From the NCBI RefSeq assembly GCF_001735805.1, contig NZ_CP017248.1, positions 5,208,001 to 5,272,000 on the forward strand: a stretch of DNA of 64,000 nucleotides, given 5' to 3'. This stretch comes from Streptomyces fodineus. Its GTDB lineage: Bacteria > Actinomycetota > Actinomycetes > Streptomycetales > Streptomycetaceae. Positions 23,838-30,427 of the stretch are shown here, piece by piece. A model generated the notes under the pieces. It ran no database searches, was not told the origin of the DNA, and saw only the letters and a list, made by a program, of their open reading frames with translations. A program made the position numbers and the translations under genes. Position 1 is the stretch's first letter. Each line of letters begins with the position of its first letter.

Positions 23838-25613
23838 ATGGCACAGACGCCAAAGCCCCAGAAGTCCCGCCAGCCCAACGGCGCCTCCTCGATCTTCCTC
23901 GGCAAGGACGGCCGTTGGCACGGCTACGTCACCGTCGGCACCAAGGACAACGGCAAGCCCGACCGCCGCCACGTCAGCCGCAGGACCCGCCCCGAGGTCA
24001 CCAAGCTGGTACGCGAGCTGGAGAAGCAGCGCGACTCAACCGGAGTCGCCAAGGCCGGTCAGACCTGGACCGTTGAGACCTGGCTGATCCACTGGGTGGA
24101 GAACATCGCCGCGCCCAGCGTCAGCGAGAACACCATCGACGGCTACCGCGTCGCCGTCTACCACCACCTCATCCCCGGCCTGGGCGCCCACCGCCTGGAG
24201 AAACTGGAGCCCGAGCACCTGGAGCGCTTCTACCGGAAGATGCAGGCGAACGGCAGCTCCGCCGGCACGGCACACCAGGCGCACCGCACCGTCCGCACGG
24301 CACTCAACGAGGCTGTACGCCGACGTCACCTCGCCACCAATCCAGCCTCCATCGCCAAGGCTCCCAAGCTCGAAGAGGAGGAGGTCGAGCCGTACACGGT
24401 CGAGGAGGTCCAGCGCCTCCTCCTCGAAGCGGACAAGCACCGCAACACCGCCCGCTGGGTCATAGCGCTCGCTCTCGGCCTCCGCCAAGGCGAGGCGCTC
24501 GGACTGAAGTGGGAAGACGTCGACTTCGATGCGGGCGTGATCCTCGTCCGCCGAGGCCGTCTGCGGCCCCGCTACCAGCACGGCTGCGGCGACAAGTGTG
24601 GCCGCAAGCCTGGCTACTGCCCGCAGAAGACCAGCGTCCGGCGCGAGACGAAGGACACCAAGACCCGCGCCGGTAAGCGCCCGATCGGCGTGCCTGAGGA
24701 GCTGCTGAAGCTGCTGCGACGGCACAGGGAGGAGCAGGAGCGCGAGCGAGTGCTTGCCCGAGACCTGTGGGTGGAGAAGGGGTACGTGTTCACCTCGCCG
24801 ATCGGCGAGCCGCTCAACCCCAACACCGACTTCCACCGGTGGAAGGACCTGCTGAAGGCGGCGAAGGTCCGCGACGGTCGCCTCCACGACGCGCGGCACA
24901 CCGCCGCGACCGTCCTTCTGATCCTCGGTGTCCCCGACGCGGTGGTAGACCGCATCATGGGCTGGGAGCCCGGCAAGTCCGCACGGATGCGCCGCCGGTA
25001 CCAGCACCTCACCGGCCCCGTGCTTCAGCAGACAGCCGCGAAGGTCGGCGGACTGCTGTGGGGAACCGCACCCCGTCCGACCCAACCGGCACCCGGAGGT
25101 TCCGTGCCAGGCCCGAGCCAAGGTGCTGCGGCAGCGGAGTCGACCGTGTACGTCGCCCGCCTTGGTGAACGCCGTGTCCCGTTCCTACACCGGCAGCACG
25201 CCGAGACCCTGGCTACCCAGTGGCGTGCGGATCACGCCGGCCGTCAGGCGGAGGTCGAGGAGTGGGAGCACTGGAAGTGGGAGAGCGAGGGCCCTGGCGG
25301 CCTGCGGGCCGTCCGCGACCGTATGCCCGATCGCCGACTCGTTCACCACGCTCACGCCGTGTTCCTGCCCGGCGGCGACCGGCTCAACATCGGCCGCGAC
25401 GAGAGATGGTCGGTTTCGGCCTGGGAGTTCGAGACCGACCTCTACACGGACCTGCCGGTGCGCTGGCACACCATCCGCCGTCCCGGCCAGGAGGTCGAGG
25501 CACAGGTTCGCGGCACCGACGAGGAAGCTGTCGCTGCCGCGTTCGCTGAAGCGTGTGCACAGGCTGTGGACCGCGCAATGAGCCCGCACAAGTACGGCGA
25601 CGTCGTGGACTAG
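23838..25613 (+). CDS. int: tyrosine recombinase integrase with long C-terminal extension
   Basis: 591 residues. An N-terminal arm-binding AP2-like domain (GRWHGYVTVGTKDNG) is followed by a SAM-like core-binding domain (WLIHWVENI ... TIDGYRVAV). The catalytic domain has Arg216 (ALGLRQGEALGL), the HxxR box His350/Arg353 (LHDARHT), Trp376 in place of the second His, and nucleophile Tyr388 (RRRYQHL). A cysteine insertion (HGCGDKCGRKPGYC, 248-261), seen in other actinobacterial integrases, interrupts the domain. About 200 residues follow the tyrosine, including a compact segment around 427-591 (VYVARLGERRVPFLHRQHAE, EVEEWEHWKWE, HAVFLPGGD). Most relatives end within a few dozen residues of the tyrosine, so this tail looks like a fused extra domain. 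The target is tRNA-Ser. Confidence 0.9.
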   Translation: MAQTPKPQKSRQPNGASSIFLGKDGRWHGYVTVGTKDNGKPDRRHVSRRTRPEVTKLVRELEKQRDSTGVAKAGQTWTVETWLIHWVENIAAPSVSENTIDGYRVAVYHHLIPGLGAHRLEKLEPEHLERFYRKMQANGSSAGTAHQAHRTVRTALNEAVRRRHLATNPASIAKAPKLEEEEVEPYTVEEVQRLLLEADKHRNTARWVIALALGLRQGEALGLKWEDVDFDAGVILVRRGRLRPRYQHGCGDKCGRKPGYCPQKTSVRRETKDTKTRAGKRPIGVPEELLKLLRRHREEQERERVLARDLWVEKGYVFTSPIGEPLNPNTDFHRWKDLLKAAKVRDGRLHDARHTAATVLLILGVPDAVVDRIMGWEPGKSARMRRRYQHLTGPVLQQTAAKVGGLLWGTAPRPTQPAPGGSVPGPSQGAAAAESTVYVARLGERRVPFLHRQHAETLATQWRADHAGRQAEVEEWEHWKWESEGPGGLRAVRDRMPDRRLVHHAHAVFLPGGDRLNIGRDERWSVSAWEFETDLYTDLPVRWHTIRRPGQEVEAQVRGTDEEAVAAAFAEACAQAVDRAMSPHKYGDVVD

Positions 25614-25654
25614 GCGTAGCTCTGCTGTGTGCCTGCCAAGCGCGATGGCTTGAG

Positions 25655-25688
25655 ACCTCCGTCGGCGTCGTATGGCGCAGACGGAGGT
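25655..25688. terminator. weak hairpin after int
   Basis: A 9-bp stem acctccgtc/gacggaggt with a 16-nt loop, 42 bp beyond the int stop. Confidence 0.4.
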
Positions 25689-25751
25689 TCAGGGCGGCAA
25701 TCCGACTGTCGCATCCCTTCGTCTCCGGCTGCGCACATGACCCGCCGGAAC

Positions 25752-25979
25752 TCAGCCCTTCTTCTGTTTGTACAGTTCGATGTCCCTGTTCACGAACAGC
25801 TGCACATAGCCGCAGTTCCAGCAGATCAGGCCGGTTGCCGACTCGTTCGCCCAGCCCAGGCTCATGAACTCCATTCCGGAGCTGTTGAGCTTCACCTCAC
25901 GGTCCCTGAACAGGTCACCCTGACAGAAATTGCACTTGATCCACACGCCCCCGAGAGCCGCGCGAACAGGTCTGGCCAT
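25752..25979 (-). CDS. small zinc-ribbon protein
   Basis: 75 residues from the ATG at 25979, with GGAAGGACGGAGGC upstream. Two CxxC knuckles (CNFC at 16-19 and CWNC at 53-56) frame a beta-rich middle and form a four-Cys zinc ribbon. The end VQLFVNRDIELYKQKKG is conserved in similar actinobacterial proteins often labelled DNA-binding. It is a lone gene in the right-arm cargo. Confidence 0.65.
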   Translation of the reverse strand: MARPVRAALGGVWIKCNFCQGDLFRDREVKLNSSGMEFMSLGWANESATGLICWNCGYVQLFVNRDIELYKQKKG

Positions 25980-26133
25980 GCCTCCGTCCTTCCTGTGAAC
26001 TGTTGGAGTGGTGCACCCGTCTCGCACACGAACTGCAAGGCGGGCACACGTAATCACGCTTCCGAACCGGGCCACGCCACCGCATCAGCCCTGCGACTGT
26101 CCGATCACGAAGATGGCGATGGCGTTCTTGGGA

Positions 26134-26388
26134 TCAGGCGATGCCAGGCCGGTGGCGGGCATCGCGGTGACCGACGAGGAACCAGAGCAGACACCCGAGG
26201 AAGGGTGCCATCAAGGCGAAGACGAACCAGACCAGCTTCATCCCACCGGTGAGGTCGGACCTGACGATGGCGAGCAGAGCGCCGAAGTACAACGCGAGAA
26301 CGCCGGCGACCGCGGCAGCTCCTGCGCAGCCGATCACGATAGTGCCCGTGGTGGCAAGGGCCATCTGGTGTGCGAGCTGTGCCTGCAT
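26134..26388 (-). CDS. small membrane protein, PLDc_N-like
   Basis: 84 residues with two hydrophobic helices: GTIVIGCAGAAAVAGVLALY, and KLVWFVFALMAPFLGCLLWF followed by LVGHRDARH. The second helix with W-x(2-3)-P-x(3)-W and a following charged end resembles the N-terminal membrane module of phospholipase D/cardiolipin-synthase-like proteins (PLDc_N). GAGGAAC lies upstream of the ATG. The function of such isolated modules is not known. Confidence 0.6.
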   Translation of the reverse strand: MQAQLAHQMALATTGTIVIGCAGAAAVAGVLALYFGALLAIVRSDLTGGMKLVWFVFALMAPFLGCLLWFLVGHRDARHRPGIA

Positions 26389-26498
26389 CGTTCGTTCCTC
26401 TTGCTGGTGGGGGACTTTCGGAGCGCCCGGTCGGGCGGTCTCGGTTGACGGCGGTCCGGCTGTTTCAGGATCTCGACTGCGTCATGGGTGAGCGCCTG

Positions 26499-27062
26499 TC
26501 ATGACGGGCGCTGTGCGGACCGCAGCAGGTAGACGCCGGCGGCAACCGGGAATGCCAGGACAGCCAGAGTCAACGGAATGAACAACGCTCCGAGGCCGAG
26601 GCCCGGCGTGCCCGCGGGAATCACCCACTGCGCCACCAGGAACAGCAGCGGCACGAGGGCGGCCGCCGTCCCGATCGCCTTGTCGCGGTTACGCCACTGG
26701 GGTGCGGTCCACAGCCACCAGATTGCACCGATCAAGGCGATGCCCAGCGGGGGCGCGAAGGCTGTCAGAAGGCCGGTTGCCGCCAGGAGTCCCACGATGG
26801 CGAAGGTACGGCTCTGGCTCGTCTGCGGAGCGGGGGGCTCCTCGCCGAGTGCGGTCGCCGCGATCGTGCGTGGGTCGCCGAGGCGTGCGAGGACGGTGCG
26901 GACCTGGTCATCGCTGGTGGCGGGCTCTGCCGCCAGCGCCACGGCGATGTGCTCCTCCAGGTCGGCCAGCAGCTCGTTTCGGCGCTCCGGGCTGAGCCCG
27001 GCCGTCTCCCGCGTCACTGCGGACAGGTAGCTGCGCACCAGCGGGTGCTCGGTGATCGTCAC
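26499..27062 (-). CDS. HAAS-domain membrane protein
   Basis: 187 residues. The N-terminal HAAS-type helical domain (HPLVRSYLSAVTRETAGLSP and ELLADLEEHIAVAL) is followed by RLGDPRTIAATAL, then four hydrophobic segments. HAAS/DUF1700 proteins are almost always encoded after a PadR regulator, as here (12-nt gap), and are thought to link membrane or cell-wall state to PadR activity. Confidence 0.75.
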   Translation of the reverse strand: MTITEHPLVRSYLSAVTRETAGLSPERRNELLADLEEHIAVALAAEPATSDDQVRTVLARLGDPRTIAATALGEEPPAPQTSQSRTFAIVGLLAATGLLTAFAPPLGIALIGAIWWLWTAPQWRNRDKAIGTAAALVPLLFLVAQWVIPAGTPGLGLGALFIPLTLAVLAFPVAAGVYLLRSAQRPS

Positions 27063-27074
27063 GGTGGTCTCCAG

Positions 27075-27428
27075 TCAGTCGGTGATGAAGTGGTCGACCG
27101 CGTCACGGAAGTGCGGCCAGATGGCGGTGAACTCCTTCAGCGCCGCATGCCCCGATGCCGTCAGCTCGTAGTAGCGCCGGGGCGGCCCGCTGGGGGACTC
27201 CTGCCAGCGGGTCTCCACCACTCCCTCCCGGCGCAGCCTGGACAGCAAGGGGTAGATCGTTCCCTGGCTGGTGACCATGACGCTCACCGCACCGAGAGCT
27301 TCGAGCAGCTCCACGCCGTAGCGCGGGCCGTCCCGCAGGAGAGCCAGCACGCAGTACTCCAGCACCCCCTTGCGGAGCTGGCTCTCCGCCTTGCTCGCGG
27401 TCGGCTTACCTGCGATGTCGGGTTCCAT
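27075..27428 (-). CDS. PadR-family regulator
   Basis: 117 residues from the ATG at 27428; a GTG at 27437 is an alternative. Winged-helix PadR signature: LRKGVLEYCVLALLRDGPRY GVELLE, then TSQGTIYPLLSRLRREG and the wing PPRRYYELTASG. It has the short C-terminal helix of the PadR-s2 class. It is co-transcribed with the HAAS gene, which is probably its effector partner. Confidence 0.8.
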   Translation of the reverse strand: MEPDIAGKPTASKAESQLRKGVLEYCVLALLRDGPRYGVELLEALGAVSVMVTSQGTIYPLLSRLRREGVVETRWQESPSGPPRRYYELTASGHAALKEFTAIWPHFRDAVDHFITD

Positions 27429-27638
27429 GCATTGCACAGTACCTGGTTATCTCTACAAGGTCCAAACATGATGTCGATGCACCGGGGATGCGGCCCCGCA
27501 CTCAAGTCCCGCCGCCTGCGACACCCACGCCTCGCGGATCTCGGTTCACCTATGCGGACAGCTTGCGGGACATGGATCTGACAGCACAGTGACCCGTCGG
27601 GCAGGCCCTTAGACGTCGCTCCTTTGTGACCCCTGACA

Positions 27639-27681
27639 AGCCCTGCGGGGCATCGCCTACAGGTCGATGCCCCGCAGGGCT
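27639..27681. terminator. 17-bp perfect hairpin
   Basis: agccctgcggggcatcg, a 9-nt loop, then its exact complement. It insulates the PadR/HAAS unit from the following plus-strand locus. Confidence 0.75.
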
Positions 27682-27717
27682 TCGCCCGTGTCAGCAGCTT
27701 GCCGATCGCTGCCGGAA

Positions 27718-27750
27718 AGTTCGCCGAACTTCGCCGAACTCTGCCGAATA
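27718..27750. promoter_or_regulatory. tandem tcgccgaact repeats, candidate operator
   Basis: tcgccgaact occurs twice in tandem (27721-27740), followed by a related ctgccgaata. The first also forms the palindrome agttcg-c-cgaact (27718-27730). It lies 37-70 bp before the GTG at 27787, in the promoter position. Confidence 0.45.
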
Positions 27751-27786
27751 TGGTTTACTGCGGTCAGTGAAGGAGGTGTGACCCTG

Positions 27787-28365
27787 GTGTCGGAACCCCA
27801 GTTGCCTGACTGGACGAACGAAAAGATGGGGAGCATGGTCCGCGCGGCCCTATGGCTCGTGACGCAGGTCGGGGAGGGGAACGTCTACACCAAGGACCAG
27901 TTGCGAACGGCGTTCCCGGACATCGCGCAGATCGACAGGCGCCTCAGGGATCTCCGAGCGTACGGGTGGGTGCTCGATACCAACCGGGATGACGCGGCCC
28001 TGGCCCCTCATGAAGCCCGCTTCGTGCGCGCTGGTGAACCCGTCTGGGAGCCGGGCATACGGCGGACGCCACGCAGACCCGAGGAACTACGCCCGACGTT
28101 TGCGGAGCGGCTACAGGTCCGGAACCCACCGGATCCAGAAGCGGTTTGGGAGAAGCTGAAAGATCTCTCCTCGACCGAGAGGTCACTCCTCATGGCTTGG
28201 ATCGCCATGGGGCACCGCCCAAGTTCACCCGTTGAACTCGCATGGCGTGCCTTCCGCAGCCTCTCCGAAGGGCAGCGCCGCGACCTGACGATCCGGCTGG
28301 GCGAGCTGATCAGCTCCGAGCTTTCCGACCAGCTGGGGGAGGGCGGCACCAGCCCTAACCCCTGA
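27787..28365 (+). CDS. hypothetical protein with winged-helix-like N-terminus
   Basis: 192 residues from the GTG at 27787, about 10 nt after AAGGAGG; a GTG at 27778 is too close to the SD. The first 100 residues (MVRAALWLVTQVGEGNVYTK, QLRTAFPDIAQIDRRLRDLR, AYGWVLDTNRDD) look like a small winged helix. I have the impression that such a segment occurs in front of nuclease domains in actinobacterial HNH/restriction-type proteins, but no nuclease motif follows here. The C-terminus is helical (SSTERSLLMAWIAMG). It is the first gene of the locus that ends with the CoiA-like nuclease. Confidence 0.6.
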   Translation: MSEPQLPDWTNEKMGSMVRAALWLVTQVGEGNVYTKDQLRTAFPDIAQIDRRLRDLRAYGWVLDTNRDDAALAPHEARFVRAGEPVWEPGIRRTPRRPEELRPTFAERLQVRNPPDPEAVWEKLKDLSSTERSLLMAWIAMGHRPSSPVELAWRAFRSLSEGQRRDLTIRLGELISSELSDQLGEGGTSPNP

Positions 28366-28455
28366 GTACAAAGACTTCCGCCGGACCCCGTGTCACCTTC
28401 CACAGATCTCCGGGCTCCGGCGGATGGCCCAACCCGTCGAATGAGGAGAAGGACC

Positions 28456-28641
28456 TTGTCCAGTATGCGTGTGCTTTTGGCCGAAGGCGAGCGACCGCCT
28501 AGGTATGACGTGTTGGTGGCCGCTGTCGCTGTCGGCTATGCCGCAGGCTATTCCGCCGGCGTCGGCGCTCAGGCGGAGCAGGTGATCGGAGGCGCCACTG
28601 TGGCCGCGATCGCGTGGGTGTGGGAGAGGTGGCGTCGCTGA
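28456..28641 (+). CDS. small membrane-associated protein
   Basis: 61 residues if read from TTG 28456, which follows GAGGAGAAGG at good spacing; ATG 28441 and ATG 28465 are alternatives. A hydrophobic Ala/Gly/Val-rich run (VAAVAVGYAAGYSAGVG) and a second (IGGATVAAIAWVW) are followed by ERWRR. It sits between the winged-helix-like gene and the CoiA-like gene. Function unknown. Confidence 0.45.
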   Translation: MSSMRVLLAEGERPPRYDVLVAAVAVGYAAGYSAGVGAQAEQVIGGATVAAIAWVWERWRR

Positions 28642-28763
28642 TCGCCTGCCTCGGCTGGTGACCCACCTACGTCCCCGGAGCCGGCCTCGCACTGTCGGGG
28701 TCGGCTCGGTCGCGTCTCGTGGCTCTCTACCTACTGTCAGTGGCCGTTCCTATCGTGGGGGGC

Positions 28764-30026
28764 ATGGCTAACGGGGTGTGGCACACCGGATATGGCATAG
28801 AGATCAATTTGTCGTTACCCGACCTCGGTCACCCGGACCGGCCTGATCTGCTCCGGGAGATCACCGCGAGCGTCGCTGATCGCGACCCGCAACTGCTCGA
28901 ATGCCTCGCCCACCACGAGGGGCGAGAGTGCCAGTCGGAGGCAGGCGGCAAGTCCCCCTGGATGTTCATCCGCCGCGGTCGTATAGGCGGTCGCCGCCCG
29001 CTGGTCGCCTCGCACCTGCCTATCACGCACAAGGCCACGCCGACCGAGAGCGCACAGCACAAGGCCACGAAAGAGCGGGTGGTCGGCACCGCCACCCGAT
29101 ACGGCCTGGACGCCGAGGCCGAGGTTCCCGTTGCCAACCGTCGAAGCGTCTCGGACGCGGTCGTCACCGGGCCTGATGGCATACGGATCGGTTGGGAGAT
29201 CCAGTACCACCACCTCAGCCCCAGTAGCGTGCACCGGCGCTCGGTCAATGCCGTGGAGCACGGCATCACGCCCTTGTGGGTAGCGAAGGACAGGACGGCG
29301 TCCTTGATCGACCGGGCGCCCTGGGCACGAGTCGATGACATGCCGTGGAAGGACATCGCCGACGGCAAGGAGATGCTGATCCGAGGCGGGTACCGCCATC
29401 TCCAGGTCTGGAAATGCGTACCGAGCAGTGAGCGCCACTGCCTCGTCAGCGAGGGAGCCGGGCACTGTGGCGCGATTCACGCCGACTGGTTCGTACCCGC
29501 ACTGTGCCTGCCCGAGAAAAAGCCGGTGCACATCGAGGATCTGGTCCTGCAGAGCGCCACGGGCGAGAGTGTTCCGGTCTATGTACCCAACCGCGGGAGC
29601 GGTCGTGCGGGTCGCCACATGTGGGTACCGGCCAGCGACCGCGCGCTCTGGGAGGAGATCGTAGGGGAGAAGGCACCCCTCCCTGCGGCTCCGGACCAGG
29701 AGGGCGACGATGTGATCACCTTCTCCGAGCAGGAGATCGACCGCACGTGCCGGGCCGGGGAGGAAGGCTGGTTCGTCAGCGACGCCCGGCCACTCCGTGA
29801 TCTCAACCAGCCGACCGGCGGCTTCACCCTCCCGCGCATGCCTGTCCAGCGCTCCCGCGACCCGATACAGGTCACTCACGTCGAGCGGGTCGCCGCCTCC
29901 GCCGCGCTGGGATGCCTGCCCTGGGAACTGGGGCCATGCGCCGGGTGCGGCCAGCTGATGCACAGGTACGGACGGAACGCGGCCATGTACTGCCGCGCCT
30001 GTCGTGACGTCCTCAACGGCCGGTAA
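28764..30026 (+). CDS. CoiA-like nuclease-fold protein with C-terminal zinc ribbon
   Basis: 420 residues from the ATG at 28764 (GGGGGGC upstream). The centre has the CoiA pattern: TESAQHKATKERV (about 93-105), then SDAVV with Asp131 and WEIQYHHLSP with Glu145 and Gln147, followed by HRRSVNAVEHGITPLWV. This D-x13-E-x-Q arrangement matches a PD-(D/E)xK-type nuclease core. The end carries a zinc ribbon, CAGC (392-395) and CRAC (410-413). CoiA is known as a competence-associated protein, but in Streptomyces such genes have no competence context. Being the last cargo gene next to the attachment site, it may act in restriction or DNA processing. Family call good, role inferred. Confidence 0.75.
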   Translation: MANGVWHTGYGIEINLSLPDLGHPDRPDLLREITASVADRDPQLLECLAHHEGRECQSEAGGKSPWMFIRRGRIGGRRPLVASHLPITHKATPTESAQHKATKERVVGTATRYGLDAEAEVPVANRRSVSDAVVTGPDGIRIGWEIQYHHLSPSSVHRRSVNAVEHGITPLWVAKDRTASLIDRAPWARVDDMPWKDIADGKEMLIRGGYRHLQVWKCVPSSERHCLVSEGAGHCGAIHADWFVPALCLPEKKPVHIEDLVLQSATGESVPVYVPNRGSGRAGRHMWVPASDRALWEEIVGEKAPLPAAPDQEGDDVITFSEQEIDRTCRAGEEGWFVSDARPLRDLNQPTGGFTLPRMPVQRSRDPIQVTHVERVAASAALGCLPWELGPCAGCGQLMHRYGRNAAMYCRACRDVLNGR

Positions 30027-30034
30027 CCGCGAAC

Positions 30035-30053
30035 TGCAACCAAAACTGCAACC
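30035..30053. other. candidate integrase arm-type site, right
   Basis: tgcaaccaaaactgcaacc, one mismatch from the copy at 1227-1245 and in the same orientation, 64 bp inside the right att core. Confidence 0.4.
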
Positions 30054-30060
30054 ACGGAAC

Positions 30061-30099
30061 GACGAAGGCTCCGACCGTGATCCGGTCGGAGCCTTCGTC
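30061..30099. terminator. tRNA-Ser terminator supplied by the element
   Basis: A perfect 16-bp stem gacgaaggctccgacc/ggtcggagccttcgtc with a 7-nt loop, 18 bp beyond the tRNA 3' end. It replaces the original terminator displaced to 1037-1070. Confidence 0.8.
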
Positions 30100-30116
30100 T
30101 GCCCAGGTGGGCGGCT

Positions 30117-30170
30117 GCGGAGGATACGAGATTCGAACTCGTGAGGGGTTGCCCCCAACACGCTTTCCAA
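30117..30170 (-). repeat. right attachment site core
   Basis: 54 bp identical to 1077-1130. It lies within the intact tRNA-Ser gene and runs from its 3' end to the anticodon loop, so integration rebuilds the tRNA. Confidence 0.9.
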
Positions 30171-30202
30171 GCGTGCGCCCTAGGCCTCTAGGCGAATCCT
30201 CC
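30118..30202 (-). tRNA. tRNA-Ser(GGA)
   Basis: Class II tRNA of 85 nt. Acceptor GGAGGAT/ATCCTCC with discriminator G, D arm with CGCCTAGAGGCCTAGGGCG, anticodon loop CTTGGAAA (GGA), a long variable arm TGTTGGGGGCAACCCCTCA, and T loop GTTCGAATC. CCA is not encoded. This is the integration target. Confidence 0.95.
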
Positions 30203-30278
30203 GCCGGAAACATTACATGACCGAGGGGAGTGCTCGCGAACTCGTTCCCGCAGGCCCGCATCGGGTACTCTTCTCAAA

Positions 30279-30364
30279 GCCCCTCACGCGGCGCTATCTG
30301 ACTGAACTCCCCCAGGGCCGGAAGGCAGCAAGGGTAGGTCGGCTCTGGCGGGTGCGTGGGGGGC
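30279..30364 (+). ncRNA. ffs: SRP RNA, small bacterial (4.5S) type
   Basis: The domain IV signature ggccggaaggcagcaagggt lies at 30316-30335 within a helix closed by gcccctcacgc at the 5' side and gcgtggggggc at the 3' side. The RNA forms the signal recognition particle with Ffh. Location just upstream of dnaX is the standard arrangement in Streptomyces. Confidence 0.9.
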
Positions 30365-30427
30365 GCTTGCGTTTGCGGGATCCGCGGCCGGGCCCGGTTG
30401 TCAGTGGGCGCCTATAACCTCGTATGC

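Larger units (their letters stand above)
27429..27786. other. intergenic region with terminator and repeats
   Basis: No gene is supported. It contains the promoter region of padR at the left, a strong terminator at 27639-27681 and decameric repeats at 27718-27750 in front of the next gene. Confidence 0.5.
1077..30170. mobile_element. integrative mobilizable element in tRNA-Ser(GGA)
   Basis: Bounded by 54-bp identical direct repeats (1077-1130 and 30117-30170) that correspond to the 3' half of the tRNA-Ser gene up to the anticodon loop. Between them lie a tyrosine integrase, an excisionase, a DnaB/RepA-like helicase, a relaxase with MobC and a DUF2637 protein, together with cargo on both sides. 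No FtsK/SpoIIIE-type TraB gene is visible, so transfer would need a helper. The unit is about 29,040 bp (1131-30170 plus one copy of the repeat). The integrase lies 4.5 kb from the right end and 22 kb from the left end. Confidence 0.85.

Noticed and set aside
30398..30403. ttgtca as a -35 box for dnaX
   Set aside because: Only 9 bp separate it from TATAAC, far short of the usual 16-19.
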